Shown: piece after piece, positions 1-7,375 of the stretch
Numbering within the stretch: position 1 is the first letter of the stretch
Layout: the number at the start of each line of letters is the position of its first letter
Assembly (NCBI RefSeq): GCF_001570605.1
Contig: NZ_BBXG01000006.1
Coordinates: 248,001 to 312,000 of the forward strand
Reading direction: 5' to 3'
DNA from: Herbidospora cretacea
GTDB lineage: Bacteria > Actinomycetota > Actinomycetes > Streptosporangiales > Streptosporangiaceae
Length of the DNA: 64,000 nucleotides
Notes under the pieces: model-generated
What the model saw: the letters and a program-made list of their open reading frames with translations, nothing else
What the model was told of the DNA's origin: nothing
Databases searched by the model: none
Program-made: the position numbers and the translations under genes

Positions 1-644
1 AACCCGCCGACCCGGATCAGCCCCAGCACGACCACCGGGACCAGCCCCGCGATGATCACGAAGAACTGCATGACCTCGTTGTAGATGGCCGACGACAGGC
101 CACCCAGGGTGATGTACGCCAGCACGATCGCCGCCGACACGATCACCGACAGCCAGAGGGGCCAGCCGAGCAGCGCCTCCATCACCAGCGCCAGGGCGTA
201 GAGGTTGATCCCCGCGATCAGCACCTGCGCGACGGCGAACGCGATGGCGTTGAACAGCTGCGTGGCCGGGTTGAACCGCCTCCGGAGGAACTCCGGGACG
301 CTGTGCACCTTCGACCGGTAGTAGAACGGCATCATCACGATGCCGAGGAACACCATGGCCGGAATGGCGCCGATCCAGTAGTAGTGGACGGTCATGAGGC
401 CGTACTGGGCTCCGTTGGCGGCCATGCCAAGGATCTCGATCGCCCCGAGGTTGGCGGAGACGAACGCGAGACCCGTGATCCACGCGGGCAGGGCACGCCC
501 GGCGAGGAAGAAGTCGCTGGAGGAGCGGATGGCGCGGCGGGCGGCGAATCCGATGCCCACCACGACTGCGAAGTAGAGCGCCAGGATCAGATAGTCCAGC
601 GCGTTGACATCCAGGCGGAGGTCCTGGGGAGCAAGAGCGAGCAC
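1..644 (-). CDS. Sodium/solute symporter (SSS family), 3' end outside window
   Basis: The first 214 residues of a membrane transporter of the sodium:solute symporter family; the C-terminal part lies beyond base 1. After a short N-terminus comes a first membrane helix (LDYLILALYFAVVVGIG), then the family hallmark SSSDFFLAGRALPAW, further hydrophobic segments, FYYRSKVHSVPEFLRRRF, and TLGGLSSAIYNEVMQF. It should couple Na+ (or H+) influx to uptake of an organic solute; the substrate cannot be inferred. The GTG at 642-644 is the only start between an in-frame TAG and the conserved first helix, though its ribosome-binding site is poor. It lies 63 bases downstream of the toxin gene on the same strand and may be read through from that promoter. 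Confidence 0.85.
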   Translation of the reverse strand, partial: MLALAPQDLRLDVNALDYLILALYFAVVVGIGFAARRAIRSSSDFFLAGRALPAWITGLAFVSANLGAIEILGMAANGAQYGLMTVHYYWIGAIPAMVFLGIVMMPFYYRSKVHSVPEFLRRRFNPATQLFNAIAFAVAQVLIAGINLYALALVMEALLGWPLWLSVIVSAAIVLAYITLGGLSSAIYNEVMQFFVIIAGLVPVVVLGLIRVGG

Positions 645-707
645 AGCCAGCCGCTACCCAGGAACCTCACGGTGTCACGTTGACCGGAGTGCGGTCTCGT
701 GACCGTT

Positions 708-1082
708 TCAGCCGAGCAGGCCGAGATACTGGGCCAGACGTGCCTGGACCTGGGTCAGCAGGTCTTCGTCCAAGGCCCCACTGCGATCTTCCAGGACCGA
801 CTTCATGAGCGGCTGGACCGCCGGGATCCTGATCCAGCACTTCTTGACGACCCCGCCCTGGCCCCGGGCGAGCTGGATGTCGAAGCGGGTGCGACGCGAG
901 GTCGAGCCGGAGATGGGACAGACCAAGACGAACGGCCAGTGGGAGTCGCTGTTGGACTCTCCACCCGTGACCACGACGACCGGGCGGCGTTCGTCGTGGA
1001 CGACCCGCTCTTCCTCCGGAATCAGGCGAAGCGCTTTGTCGCTGACGAGGTAGACACCACCGGTCACATAGGGACCTGGCAC
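708..1082 (-). CDS. PemK/MazF-like toxin of a type II toxin-antitoxin pair
   Basis: A 124-residue protein with the PemK/MazF fold signature: an N-terminal strand GGVYLVSDK, RPVVVVTGG, then FVLVCPISGSTSRR, RFDIQL and a C-terminal helical stretch. Family members are mostly ribosome-independent mRNA endonucleases that arrest growth. The GTG start directly abuts the stop of the upstream antitoxin (TGA then GTG with no spacing), so the two are translationally coupled. The canonical MazF partner is a small AbrB/RHH antitoxin; here the partner is a 224-residue Panacea (DUF4065) protein instead. Assignment to PemK/MazF rests on motif recognition; cleavage activity and specificity are inference. Confidence 0.75.
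   Translation of the reverse strand: MPGPYVTGGVYLVSDKALRLIPEEERVVHDERRPVVVVTGGESNSDSHWPFVLVCPISGSTSRRTRFDIQLARGQGGVVKKCWIRIPAVQPLMKSVLEDRSGALDEDLLTQVQARLAQYLGLLG
828..857 (-). promoter_or_regulatory. Candidate promoter of the toxin-antitoxin operon
   Basis: On the minus strand TTTACA (857-852) is followed after 18 bases by TAGCGT (833-828). However, these bases lie inside the toxin region only if misread: the coordinates correspond to coding DNA of the toxin gene, so this pair is listed at minimal confidence. The matching motif pair actually placed upstream of the antitoxin is at 1828-1857 (see next entry). Confidence 0.02.
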
Positions 1083-1757
1083 TCATTCCTCCATGAGGTG
1101 CCGGGTCGCCTCGGCACGGTGCTCCGCGAGCTGGGAGCTCTCTTCGACCAGATCGTCGATGCCGCCGGGCTCGTCTTCGGGCAGGGGGTTCCGATCGGCC
1201 CACCGGCGCAGGCGGTCGAGACCGGTGTTCAGATCGGGAAACGGCGCTCCGCCGGCCAGATCGAGTCGCACCTCACGCTGGTTCTGCTGGATCGCCATCT
1301 GCATGGGGCGCGTCTGGTAGGTCAGGCTCCTGAGCTGACCCGCGGACCATCGCCCGTATTCGCTGAGAACGTCGTCGATGATCTCGGCGAACTCGTCGTC
1401 GACGATCGTCTGAGGTGCGTCGATCAAGTGGATGACGCGTTCGCGGTGTCCGGCGAAGGGATCGGCGCTCTCCTCGACTTCGAGCACCCCGGCCTCGGAA
1501 AGGTCGCGCTCGACCTCCGCGAGGCGGAAGCTGTGAGGGCCGTGGTCGCGCCACCGCCATTCGACGCCGGACGCCGGCGGCAGGCCGCGTTCGACGGCGC
1601 GGAGGTCGGCCAGGTAGAGGAGCTTCGCCAACTTGGTGCGGTTGATGCGCATGCCACTCGTGCGAGCCGTCGCGAGCAGATAGGCGACGGCTGCGGCGGG
1701 ACCGCGGAGAGGCGCAGAGGCCGGCACGACGTCCAGTTTAAGGACCGGTTGAGCCAT
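1083..1757 (-). CDS. Panacea-domain (DUF4065, SocA/GepA-like) antitoxin
   Basis: 224 residues with the DUF4065 signature in the N-terminal half: AVAYLLATA, then NRTKLAKLLYLADLRAVERG around residues 39-58, and GVEWRWRDHGPHSFRLAEVERDL around 63-86. Panacea domains are known as promiscuous antitoxin modules that neutralise unrelated toxins, and as the proteolytic adaptor SocA. No added DNA-binding domain is evident, so how the pair is autoregulated is unclear. The next gene, starting immediately after the stop, is a PemK/MazF-like toxin. The C-terminal third is acidic and may contact the toxin (inference). ATG start at 1757. Confidence 0.75.
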   Translation of the reverse strand: MAQPVLKLDVVPASAPLRGPAAAVAYLLATARTSGMRINRTKLAKLLYLADLRAVERGLPPASGVEWRWRDHGPHSFRLAEVERDLSEAGVLEVEESADPFAGHRERVIHLIDAPQTIVDDEFAEIIDDVLSEYGRWSAGQLRSLTYQTRPMQMAIQQNQREVRLDLAGGAPFPDLNTGLDRLRRWADRNPLPEDEPGGIDDLVEESSQLAEHRAEATRHLMEE

Positions 1758-1827
1758 GACCAGTGCCTCCCGCCCGTCCCGTCATCGAGTGCGTGTGCTG
1801 TTTTGCCCGACCCGTGGCCGTGACAAT

Positions 1828-1857
1828 ACGCTACGGCTCGGTGGCGGGGAGTGTAAA
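1828..1857 (-). promoter_or_regulatory. Candidate promoter upstream of the antitoxin gene
   Basis: Reading the minus strand, TTTACA (1857-1852) is followed after 18 bases by TAGCGT (1833-1828), about 70 bases before the antitoxin ATG at 1757. The spacing and hexamers resemble a housekeeping sigma promoter. It is the only such pair in the 107-base gap between the antitoxin and the reductase gene. Predicted from sequence only. Confidence 0.35.
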
Positions 1858-1864
1858 CAGGCGT

Positions 1865-2287
1865 TCAGGTTCGTTCCAGTGCGACGACGGGGATCCTGCG
1901 GCCGGCCTCCTTCTCGTGGTCGGCGAAGAAGGGGTAGTTCTTCTTGATCTGGGACCACAGGGCGTCATACTCGGCGCCCTCGGTGGGGCGCGCGTTGGCG
2001 ATGTAGACCTGGTCGCCGACCTCGACGGTCACGTCGGGGGTCTTGAGGAGGTTGCGGTACCACTCCGGGTCCTGCGGGGCTCCGGCGGCCGAGGCCATCA
2101 CCAGGAGGTGGTCGCCCTCGATGACGTACATCATCGGGGTGGTGTGGGGGCGGCCGGTGACGCGGCCGCGGGTGGTCAGGATCAGCAGGGCGCGGCCCTC
2201 GAAGGGGCCGCCGCCCTTGTGGGCGCGGAAGTCCTCGATCGTCTTGCGGTTGATCTCGCGGATGTCGCCGTCCATCGGGTTGCTCAT
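1865..2287 (-). CDS. Deazaflavin (F420)-dependent nitroreductase family protein
   Basis: A 140-residue DDN/Rv3547-like protein. The family pattern is visible: an N-terminal helix NRKTIEDFRAHKGG, GPFEGRALLILTTRGRVTG, RPHTTPMMYVIEGDHLLVMAS, then GAPQDPEWYRNLLKTPDVTVEVG and a C-terminal YPFFADHEKEAGRRIPVVALERT. Members use reduced cofactor F420 to reduce quinones or nitro compounds. The single split-barrel domain matches the family's usual length of about 130-150 residues. It follows the patatin gene by 28 bases on the same strand, so it is probably co-transcribed. An alternative start is the internal ATG four codons later. Confidence 0.88.
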   Translation of the reverse strand: MSNPMDGDIREINRKTIEDFRAHKGGGPFEGRALLILTTRGRVTGRPHTTPMMYVIEGDHLLVMASAAGAPQDPEWYRNLLKTPDVTVEVGDQVYIANARPTEGAEYDALWSQIKKNYPFFADHEKEAGRRIPVVALERT

Positions 2288-2315
2288 GCGCCCATACTTG
2301 CCGGAAAAATCGATC

Positions 2316-3140
2316 TCAGTCCCACGCCGCGCTGACCTGGTCGGCCACCGAGGGCGCCTGCGCGAGGCCGGCCTTGAAGGCGGGGGCCCACAGGCCGGGG
2401 TCGAGGACGTTGCTGCCGAACACGGCCTTGGCCGCCTCGTCGGGGCCGACCGAGGCGGTCCGGGCCGCGCCGGTCTTCGCCAGCTCCCCGGCCAGCCGCT
2501 CGGGCGGGACCATGCCGGTCAGCGGTTCGAGCACGACGACCGTGCCGGCGCCCTTGGCCAGGTCGGCGTTGGTGCCGCTGCGGACGCCGCCGTCCATGTA
2601 GCGGGCGCCGTCGATCTCGACCGGCGGGTAGACGCACGGCACGGCGCAGCTCGACGCGACGGCCAAGGTGAGCTCGACGCCCGACTCGCGGGTCCAGACG
2701 ACGAACTGGCCCGTGGCGGCGTCGACGGCGGTGATCTGGAGGTTCCGCTCGGGCCACACCTTCACCGGCAGCCGGTCGCCGACCGACTCGATCCGGGCCA
2801 TCCCCTCGACGACGGGCAGGGCGAGCGCGAGTTCGCCGACCCTGCGGCGGGCCTCCTTCGGCTCGACACTGGGGTCGAACAGGATGCCGAACGCCTGCAT
2901 GACCGGCGCCATGTCGACGACGGGGCGTGGCCCGTGGTCGCTCGTGCTCTGCCGGGCCACCGCGCGCTCCAGGTCCGCGCCGGTCGCGAGGAGGGTGCCG
3001 ACGACGGATCCGGCGGAGGTGCCGATGATCGTGTCGGCCGTCCCCAGATCGACGCCCTCACGGCGCAGCCCGGTGATGATGCCCGCTTCCCAGGCGATGC
3101 CGGCGATGCCCCCGCCACCCAGGACCAATGCTCTCGTCAT
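2316..3140 (-). CDS. Patatin-like phospholipase
   Basis: A 274-residue serine lipase-like acyl hydrolase. The oxyanion loop GGGGIAG is at residues 8-14, the nucleophile elbow GTSAGS places Ser42, and the catalytic Asp lies in DGGVRSG near residue 197, giving the Ser-Asp dyad of patatins. No signal peptide is seen, so it is probably cytosolic and cleaves acyl chains from membrane or storage lipids. On the minus strand a CATAAT hexamer ends about 8 bases before the ATG, which would give a nearly leaderless mRNA (inference). It lies between the methyltransferase gene and the reductase gene, all in the same direction. Confidence 0.88.
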   Translation of the reverse strand: MTRALVLGGGGIAGIAWEAGIITGLRREGVDLGTADTIIGTSAGSVVGTLLATGADLERAVARQSTSDHGPRPVVDMAPVMQAFGILFDPSVEPKEARRRVGELALALPVVEGMARIESVGDRLPVKVWPERNLQITAVDAATGQFVVWTRESGVELTLAVASSCAVPCVYPPVEIDGARYMDGGVRSGTNADLAKGAGTVVVLEPLTGMVPPERLAGELAKTGAARTASVGPDEAAKAVFGSNVLDPGLWAPAFKAGLAQAPSVADQVSAAWD

Positions 3141-3168
3141 GTACCGAATTATGTTCTATCGACGGCCG

Positions 3169-3747
3169 CTAGGGGAGGGCGACCACGGCGTATCTCTCGT
3201 CGTGGACCGGCCGGCCCCACAGCGCGGGGTCGGGCAGGGGTTCGACCACGACCCGCCCGACCATCGGGCGGACCATCCCGGCCAGCTCCCCGGCCGTGAT
3301 CCCGGCGGTGCCCCAGCGGCCCTCGACCAGCACGAGACGGCCGCCGGGGCGCAGGCTCGCGATCCACCGGCGCAGCACGGCGGCCGGGTCGTCGAAGATC
3401 CACAGCAGGTGGCGGCAGAGGACCGCGTCGAAGTGGCCGGGCGGGTCGTCCGCGTCGCCGACCGTGATCTCCGGCGTGAATCCCGCCCCGGCCAGCTTGC
3501 GGCGGGCCCGCCCCACCATCTCGGCCGACCGGTCGACGCCGACCGGGCGGTGGCCCAGCTCGGCCGCGAGCAGGGTCAGGGAGCCCGTGCCGCAGCCCGC
3601 GTCGAAGACGTCGGCGGGCGCGGGCGGGAGCCAGGCCGCCAGCCGGGCGGCCCAGGCCGCTCTCACCGACGGGTCGCGCAGGCCGTGGTCGGGCTCGTCG
3701 TCGAAGGTCGCGGCCTCGTGGTCCCAGTTCACGACGTCCCAGTTCAC
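3169..3747 (-). CDS. Class I SAM-dependent methyltransferase
   Basis: A 192-residue methyltransferase with glycine-rich motif I VFDAGCGTGSLTLLAAELG, motif II acidic stretch after PVGVDRSAEMVGRAR, and the post-motifs FDAVLCRHLLWIF and LRPGGRLVLVEG typical of UbiE/Methyltransf_11-25 proteins. Substrate unknown. The first GTG (3747-3745) overlaps the stop of the deformylase gene as GTGA, but a perfect 15-bp tandem duplication at 3721-3750 supplies a second GTG 15 bases later (3732-3730), so the true start is ambiguous; the protein begins VNWDVVNWD if the first is used. Tight coupling to the deformylase suggests co-transcription. Confidence 0.85.
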   Translation of the reverse strand: MNWDVVNWDHEAATFDDEPDHGLRDPSVRAAWAARLAAWLPPAPADVFDAGCGTGSLTLLAAELGHRPVGVDRSAEMVGRARRKLAGAGFTPEITVGDADDPPGHFDAVLCRHLLWIFDDPAAVLRRWIASLRPGGRLVLVEGRWGTAGITAGELAGMVRPMVGRVVVEPLPDPALWGRPVHDERYAVVALP

Positions 3748-3750
3748 GAC
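3721..3750. repeat. Perfect 15-bp tandem duplication at a start/stop overlap
   Basis: GTCCCAGTTCACGAC occurs twice head to tail (3721-3735 and 3736-3750). On the minus strand each copy contains GTGA, so each offers a GTG start for the methyltransferase, and the deformylase stop lies in the first-read copy. The unit is five codons long, so the frame is kept. Confidence 0.95.
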
Positions 3751-4280
3751 TCGTCCTGCTGCTCCTTCTGGAGGGCGCGGAACTCGTCCATGACGGCCTC
3801 GCGGGCCTCCTCCGGCAGGTGGTCGATGTAGAGGATGCCGTTGAGGTGGTCGGTCTCGTGCTGGAAGCAGCGGGCCAGCACGCCGGTGCCGGTCACGCTG
3901 ATCGGGGCGCCGGTGAGGTCGAAGCCGTGGACGGTGGCCACGTTGGGGCGGCCGAGCCCGGCGCGCGGGCCGGGGACCGACAGGCAGCCCTCGCCGCCGA
4001 CGTCGAAGACCTGGTCGTCGGGGTCGGGCAGGTCGAGGGTCGGGTTGACGACCACGCCCTTCTGGTAGACCTCGTCGGCGTCGGGGCAGTCGTAGACGAA
4101 GATCCGCAGGGCCACGCCGATCTGGTTGGCGGCCAGGCCGACGCCCTCGGCGGCGTACATGCTCGCGAACATGTCGTCGGCCAGCAGGGCTAGCTCGTCG
4201 TCGAACTTCACTACCGGGCGGCACGGCGTGTGCAGCACGGGGTTTCCGACGATCGTGATGGGTCTGGCCGTGCCGGTCAT
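3744..4280 (-). CDS. def: Peptide deformylase
   Basis: A 178-residue metallo-hydrolase that removes the N-formyl group from nascent proteins. All three family motifs are intact: GVGLAANQIG at residues 46-55, EGCLS at 97-101 and HETDH at 141-145; the metal ligands are Cys99, His141 and His145, with Glu142 as catalytic base. The ATG at 4280-4278 is preceded by GGAG at good spacing, and the longer upstream reading lacks family similarity. The stop overlaps the methyltransferase start. Actinomycetes usually carry more than one def copy, so this may be the paralogue outside the fmt operon (inference). Confidence 0.95.
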   Translation of the reverse strand: MTGTARPITIVGNPVLHTPCRPVVKFDDELALLADDMFASMYAAEGVGLAANQIGVALRIFVYDCPDADEVYQKGVVVNPTLDLPDPDDQVFDVGGEGCLSVPGPRAGLGRPNVATVHGFDLTGAPISVTGTGVLARCFQHETDHLNGILYIDHLPEEAREAVMDEFRALQKEQQDES

Positions 4281-4348
4281 GGATGCTCCGCCTCGATGAA
4301 TGGGTCGTGGTCCTCTCTCATTGTCGCAGCGGCCCGGACCTGAGATAG

Positions 4349-4369
4349 TTGGTTTGGTAATCAAACCAA
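4349..4369. promoter_or_regulatory. Palindromic operator upstream of the xyloglucanase gene
   Basis: A perfect inverted repeat TTGGTTTG (4349-4356), five spacer bases, CAAACCAA (4362-4369), in the gap between the deformylase and xyloglucanase genes. The AGTTTG-like half-site recalls ROK/XylR-type operators that control glycan catabolism; that family link is inference. Its position 84-104 bases before the ATG suits repression of the xyloglucanase promoter. Confidence 0.6.
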
Positions 4370-4372
4370 GTA

Positions 4373-4420
4373 CCATGCACGAGGGGCGGACGGTCAGGGT
4401 CCCCACCTGATCGTGCATGG
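4373..4420 (+). promoter_or_regulatory. 10-bp inverted repeat in the xyloglucanase 5' leader
   Basis: CCATGCACGA (4373-4382) and TCGTGCATGG (4411-4420) are perfect reverse complements separated by 28 bases, themselves containing GGGG and CCCC runs that can pair. If transcribed it would form a stable hairpin ending about 17 bases before the ribosome-binding site. It could alternatively be a second protein-binding site. Confidence 0.5.
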
Positions 4421-4452
4421 CCGGTTTTCCATTCACGGAGGAGAAACCGTCC

Positions 4453-7212
4453 ATGCGAAGAAAGATCGTCAGCGTGCTCGCGATCCTCGCCCTGGCCCTG
4501 GTCGCGGCGGTGGTGCGGATGGCCCCCGCGGGGGCGGTCGCGTCGGATCCGTACACGTACAAGAACGTGCGGATCGACGGCGGCGGGTTCGTCCCGGGCA
4601 TCGTGTTCAACCAGACCGAGCGGAACCTGATCTACGCCCGGACCGACATCGGCGGCATGTACCGCTGGAACCAGTCGACCTCGACGTGGAAGCCCCTTCT
4701 CGACTGGGTCGGCTTCACCAACTGGGGCTACAACGGCGTCGACAGCATCGCCACCGACCCCGTGCAGACCAACCGGGTGTACGCCGCCGTCGGCATGTAC
4801 ACCAACTCCTGGGACCCCAACAACGGGGCCATCCTGCGGTCGGCCGACAAGGGCGACTCGTGGTCGGTCACCCCGCTGCCGTTCAAAATGGGCGGCAACA
4901 TGCCCGGCCGGGGTATGGGGGAGCGGCTCGCCGTCGACCCCAACCGGAACGCCGTCCTCTACCTGGGCGCGCCGATGGGCAACGGCCTGTGGCGCAGCAC
5001 CGACTACGGCGCGACCTGGGCCAAGGTGACGAGCTTCCCCAACGCCGGCAACTACAGCGACGACCCGAGCGACCCCAACGGCTACACCAGCCACCAGCCC
5101 GGCGTCGTGTGGGTCACCTTCGACAAGCGCACCGGCACGTCCGGCAGCGCCACCCAGACGATCTACGTCGGCGTGGCCGACAAGGCCAACACCGTCTACC
5201 GGACGACCAACGGCGGCACCACCTGGGAGCGCCTCCCCGGCACGCCGACTGGTTACATCGCCCACAAGGGCGTGCTCGACCACGTCAACGGCTACCTCTA
5301 CCTGGCCACGTCCGACACCGCCGGGCCCTACTCGGGGGCCAAGGGCGACGTCTGGCGCTACGCCACCGCGACCGGGACCTGGACGCAGATCTCGCCGGTC
5401 CCGTCGAGCAGCGGTGACGCCTACTTCGGCTACTCCGGCCTGACCATCGACCGGACCAACCCGAGCACGATCATGGTGGCCACCCAGATCTCCTGGTGGC
5501 CTGACGTGATCTTCTGGCGGTCGACCGACTCCGGGGCCACCTGGACGCGGATCTGGGACTACACCTCGTACCCGAACCGTAGTTTCCGCTACAAGATGGA
5601 CATCAGCTCCTCGCCCTGGCTGAGCTGGGGGGCCAACCCGCAGCCGCCCGAGGTCACGCCCAAGCTGGGCTGGATGACCGAGTCGATGGAGATCGACCCC
5701 TTCGACGGCAACCGCTTCATGTACGGCACCGGCGCCACCATCTACGGCTCGACCGACCTGAAACTGTGGGACACCGGCGGCCAGCTCACCATCAAACCCA
5801 TGGTCAAGGGCCTGGAGGAGACCGCCGTCCTCGACCTGGTCAGCCCGCCGACCGGGAGCGCGCCGCTGATCTCGGGCCTGGGCGACATCGGCGGGTTCCG
5901 GCACACCAACCTCGACGCGGTGCCGCCGATGATGTTCCTGCAGCCCAATTTCACCTCGACGACCTCGCTCGACTACGCCGAGCTGAACCCCTCGACGATG
6001 GTCCGGGTCGGCAGCTTCACCGAGGCCGACCGGCCGAACGACAACCACGTCGCCTTCTCCACCGACGGCGGCGCGAACTGGTTCCAGGGCTCGGAGCCCG
6101 GCGGGATCAACAACGGCGGCACCGTCGCGGCGGCGGCCGACGGCAGCCGGTTCGTGTGGGCGCCCGGCGACAGCGGGGCCTCCGTGGTCTACTCGGTCGG
6201 GTACGGCAACTCGTGGGCGACCTCGTCGGGAGTGCCGTCGGGCGCGCGGGTCGAGTCCGACCGGGTGAACCCGCAGAAGTTCTACGCCTTCGCCAACGGG
6301 CGGTTCTACGTCTCGACCAACGGCGGCCAGACCTTCACCGCCTCCGCGGCGACCGGGCTGCCCGCCACCGCGCGGTTCAAGGCCGTTCCCGGGCGTGAGG
6401 GGGACATCTGGCTGGCCGGTGGGACCGGGCTGTGGCGGTCGACGAACTCCGGGACGTCGTTCACCAAGCTCTCCAACGTGGAGGAGTCGGACAACGTCGG
6501 CTTCGGGAAGGCCGCGCCGGGGCAGTCGTACATGGCGATCTTCCTGATCGCGAAGGTCGACGGCGTCCGGGGCGTGTTCCGCTCCGACGACACCGGCGCG
6601 ACGTGGGTCCGCATCAACGACGACCAGCACCAATACGGCAACATCGGCGAAGCGATCACCGGCGACCCGAGGATCTGGGGCCGCGTCTACCTCGGCACCA
6701 ACGGCAGAGGCATCCTGTACGCGGACCGCACCGGCACCAACCCCTCACCCTCCCCGTCGCCCTCCCCGTCGCCCTCGCCTTCACCGTCGCCCAGCCCCAG
6801 CCCTTCGCCCAGCCCCTCTCCCAGTCCTTCGCCGTCGCCCTCGCCCAGTCCGAGTCCCAGTCCGAGTCCCAGTCCGAGTCCCAGTCCGTCGCCGTCCCCC
6901 AACCCGGGTAAGGCCTGTGTGGCGACGTACACGATCACGAACTTCTGGCCCGGCGGGTTCGGCGCGAGCGTGACCGTCAGGAACAGCGGGACGACCGCGA
7001 TCACCGGCTGGACGGTCCGCTGGACCTGGGCCAACGGCCAGACGGTCAGCCAGTTCTGGAACGGCGTCCACTCTGCGAGCGGCGCGACCCAGACCGTGGT
7101 GAACGCCCCCTACAACGGCAACCTGAACCCGAACGGCACGACGACCTTCGGCTTCAACGCCAGCCAGTCCGGCACGAACCCGATCCCCACCCTCACCTGC
7201 ACCCCCGCCTGA
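4453..7212 (+). CDS. Secreted GH74 xyloglucanase with C-terminal CBM2 domain
   Basis: A 919-residue extracellular glycoside hydrolase that cleaves the beta-1,4-glucan backbone of xyloglucan. Residues 1-30 are a signal peptide (RRK, hydrophobic core, AVA before Ser31). The GH74 tandem beta-propellers span about 31-760, with the two catalytic Asp candidates in TDIGGMYRW (Asp65) and GDIGGFRH (Asp478), and several Asp-box motifs such as STDSGATW. A Pro-Ser linker covers about 764-820 and a family 2 cellulose-binding module 822-917, bounded by Cys822 and the Cys of LTCTPA. The ATG at 4453 follows GGAGGAG; the reading frame extends 12 codons upstream but lacks a site there. A strong terminator follows the stop. 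Confidence 0.95.
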   Translation: MRRKIVSVLAILALALVAAVVRMAPAGAVASDPYTYKNVRIDGGGFVPGIVFNQTERNLIYARTDIGGMYRWNQSTSTWKPLLDWVGFTNWGYNGVDSIATDPVQTNRVYAAVGMYTNSWDPNNGAILRSADKGDSWSVTPLPFKMGGNMPGRGMGERLAVDPNRNAVLYLGAPMGNGLWRSTDYGATWAKVTSFPNAGNYSDDPSDPNGYTSHQPGVVWVTFDKRTGTSGSATQTIYVGVADKANTVYRTTNGGTTWERLPGTPTGYIAHKGVLDHVNGYLYLATSDTAGPYSGAKGDVWRYATATGTWTQISPVPSSSGDAYFGYSGLTIDRTNPSTIMVATQISWWPDVIFWRSTDSGATWTRIWDYTSYPNRSFRYKMDISSSPWLSWGANPQPPEVTPKLGWMTESMEIDPFDGNRFMYGTGATIYGSTDLKLWDTGGQLTIKPMVKGLEETAVLDLVSPPTGSAPLISGLGDIGGFRHTNLDAVPPMMFLQPNFTSTTSLDYAELNPSTMVRVGSFTEADRPNDNHVAFSTDGGANWFQGSEPGGINNGGTVAAAADGSRFVWAPGDSGASVVYSVGYGNSWATSSGVPSGARVESDRVNPQKFYAFANGRFYVSTNGGQTFTASAATGLPATARFKAVPGREGDIWLAGGTGLWRSTNSGTSFTKLSNVEESDNVGFGKAAPGQSYMAIFLIAKVDGVRGVFRSDDTGATWVRINDDQHQYGNIGEAITGDPRIWGRVYLGTNGRGILYADRTGTNPSPSPSPSPSPSPSPSPSPSPSPSPSPSPSPSPSPSPSPSPSPSPSPSPSPSPNPGKACVATYTITNFWPGGFGASVTVRNSGTTAITGWTVRWTWANGQTVSQFWNGVHSASGATQTVVNAPYNGNLNPNGTTTFGFNASQSGTNPIPTLTCTPA
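6742..6903 (+). repeat. Pro-Ser linker-coding repeat
   Basis: Low-complexity DNA built of six-base CC(C/G)AG(T/C)/CC(C/G)TC(G/A) units encoding about 27 consecutive Pro-Ser dipeptides. It is the flexible linker between the GH74 and CBM2 domains. Synonymous Ser codons (TCA, TCC, TCG, AGC, AGT) are mixed, indicating selection on the peptide rather than recent slippage alone. Confidence 0.9.
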
Positions 7213-7220
7213 CCCTCGAC

Positions 7221-7262
7221 GGGCCGACCGGCCAGGGTGACTCCCACCTGGCCGGTCGGCCC
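7221..7262 (+). terminator. Rho-independent-type terminator after the xyloglucanase gene
   Basis: Perfect 16-bp stem GGGCCGACCGGCCAGG (7221-7236) / CCTGGCCGGTCGGCCC (7247-7262) with a 10-base loop, beginning 8 bases after the stop codon. No U-tract, as usual in actinomycetes. Confidence 0.85.
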
Positions 7263-7353
7263 GACATTACGGAAATGCCGCTCACGGCGGCACCGGACAG
7301 CCCTTCCACCTGAGAAGCCGCCCCCGCCGATGCCGTGGGTGGCCTCGGGCGCT

Positions 7354-7374
7354 CGCGCCGGTCGGGCCGGCGCG
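7354..7374 (-). terminator. Terminator hairpin of the ABC/two-component operon
   Basis: CGCGCCGG (7354-7361) and CCGGCGCG (7367-7374) form an 8-bp stem with a 5-base loop immediately beyond the response-regulator stop codon at 7376. Confidence 0.6.
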
Positions 7375-7375
7375 C

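Noticed and set aside
828-857. Promoter hexamers for the toxin operon at these coordinates
   Set aside because: These bases are inside the toxin coding region; the intended motif pair is at 1828-1857. The low-confidence feature entry should be disregarded.
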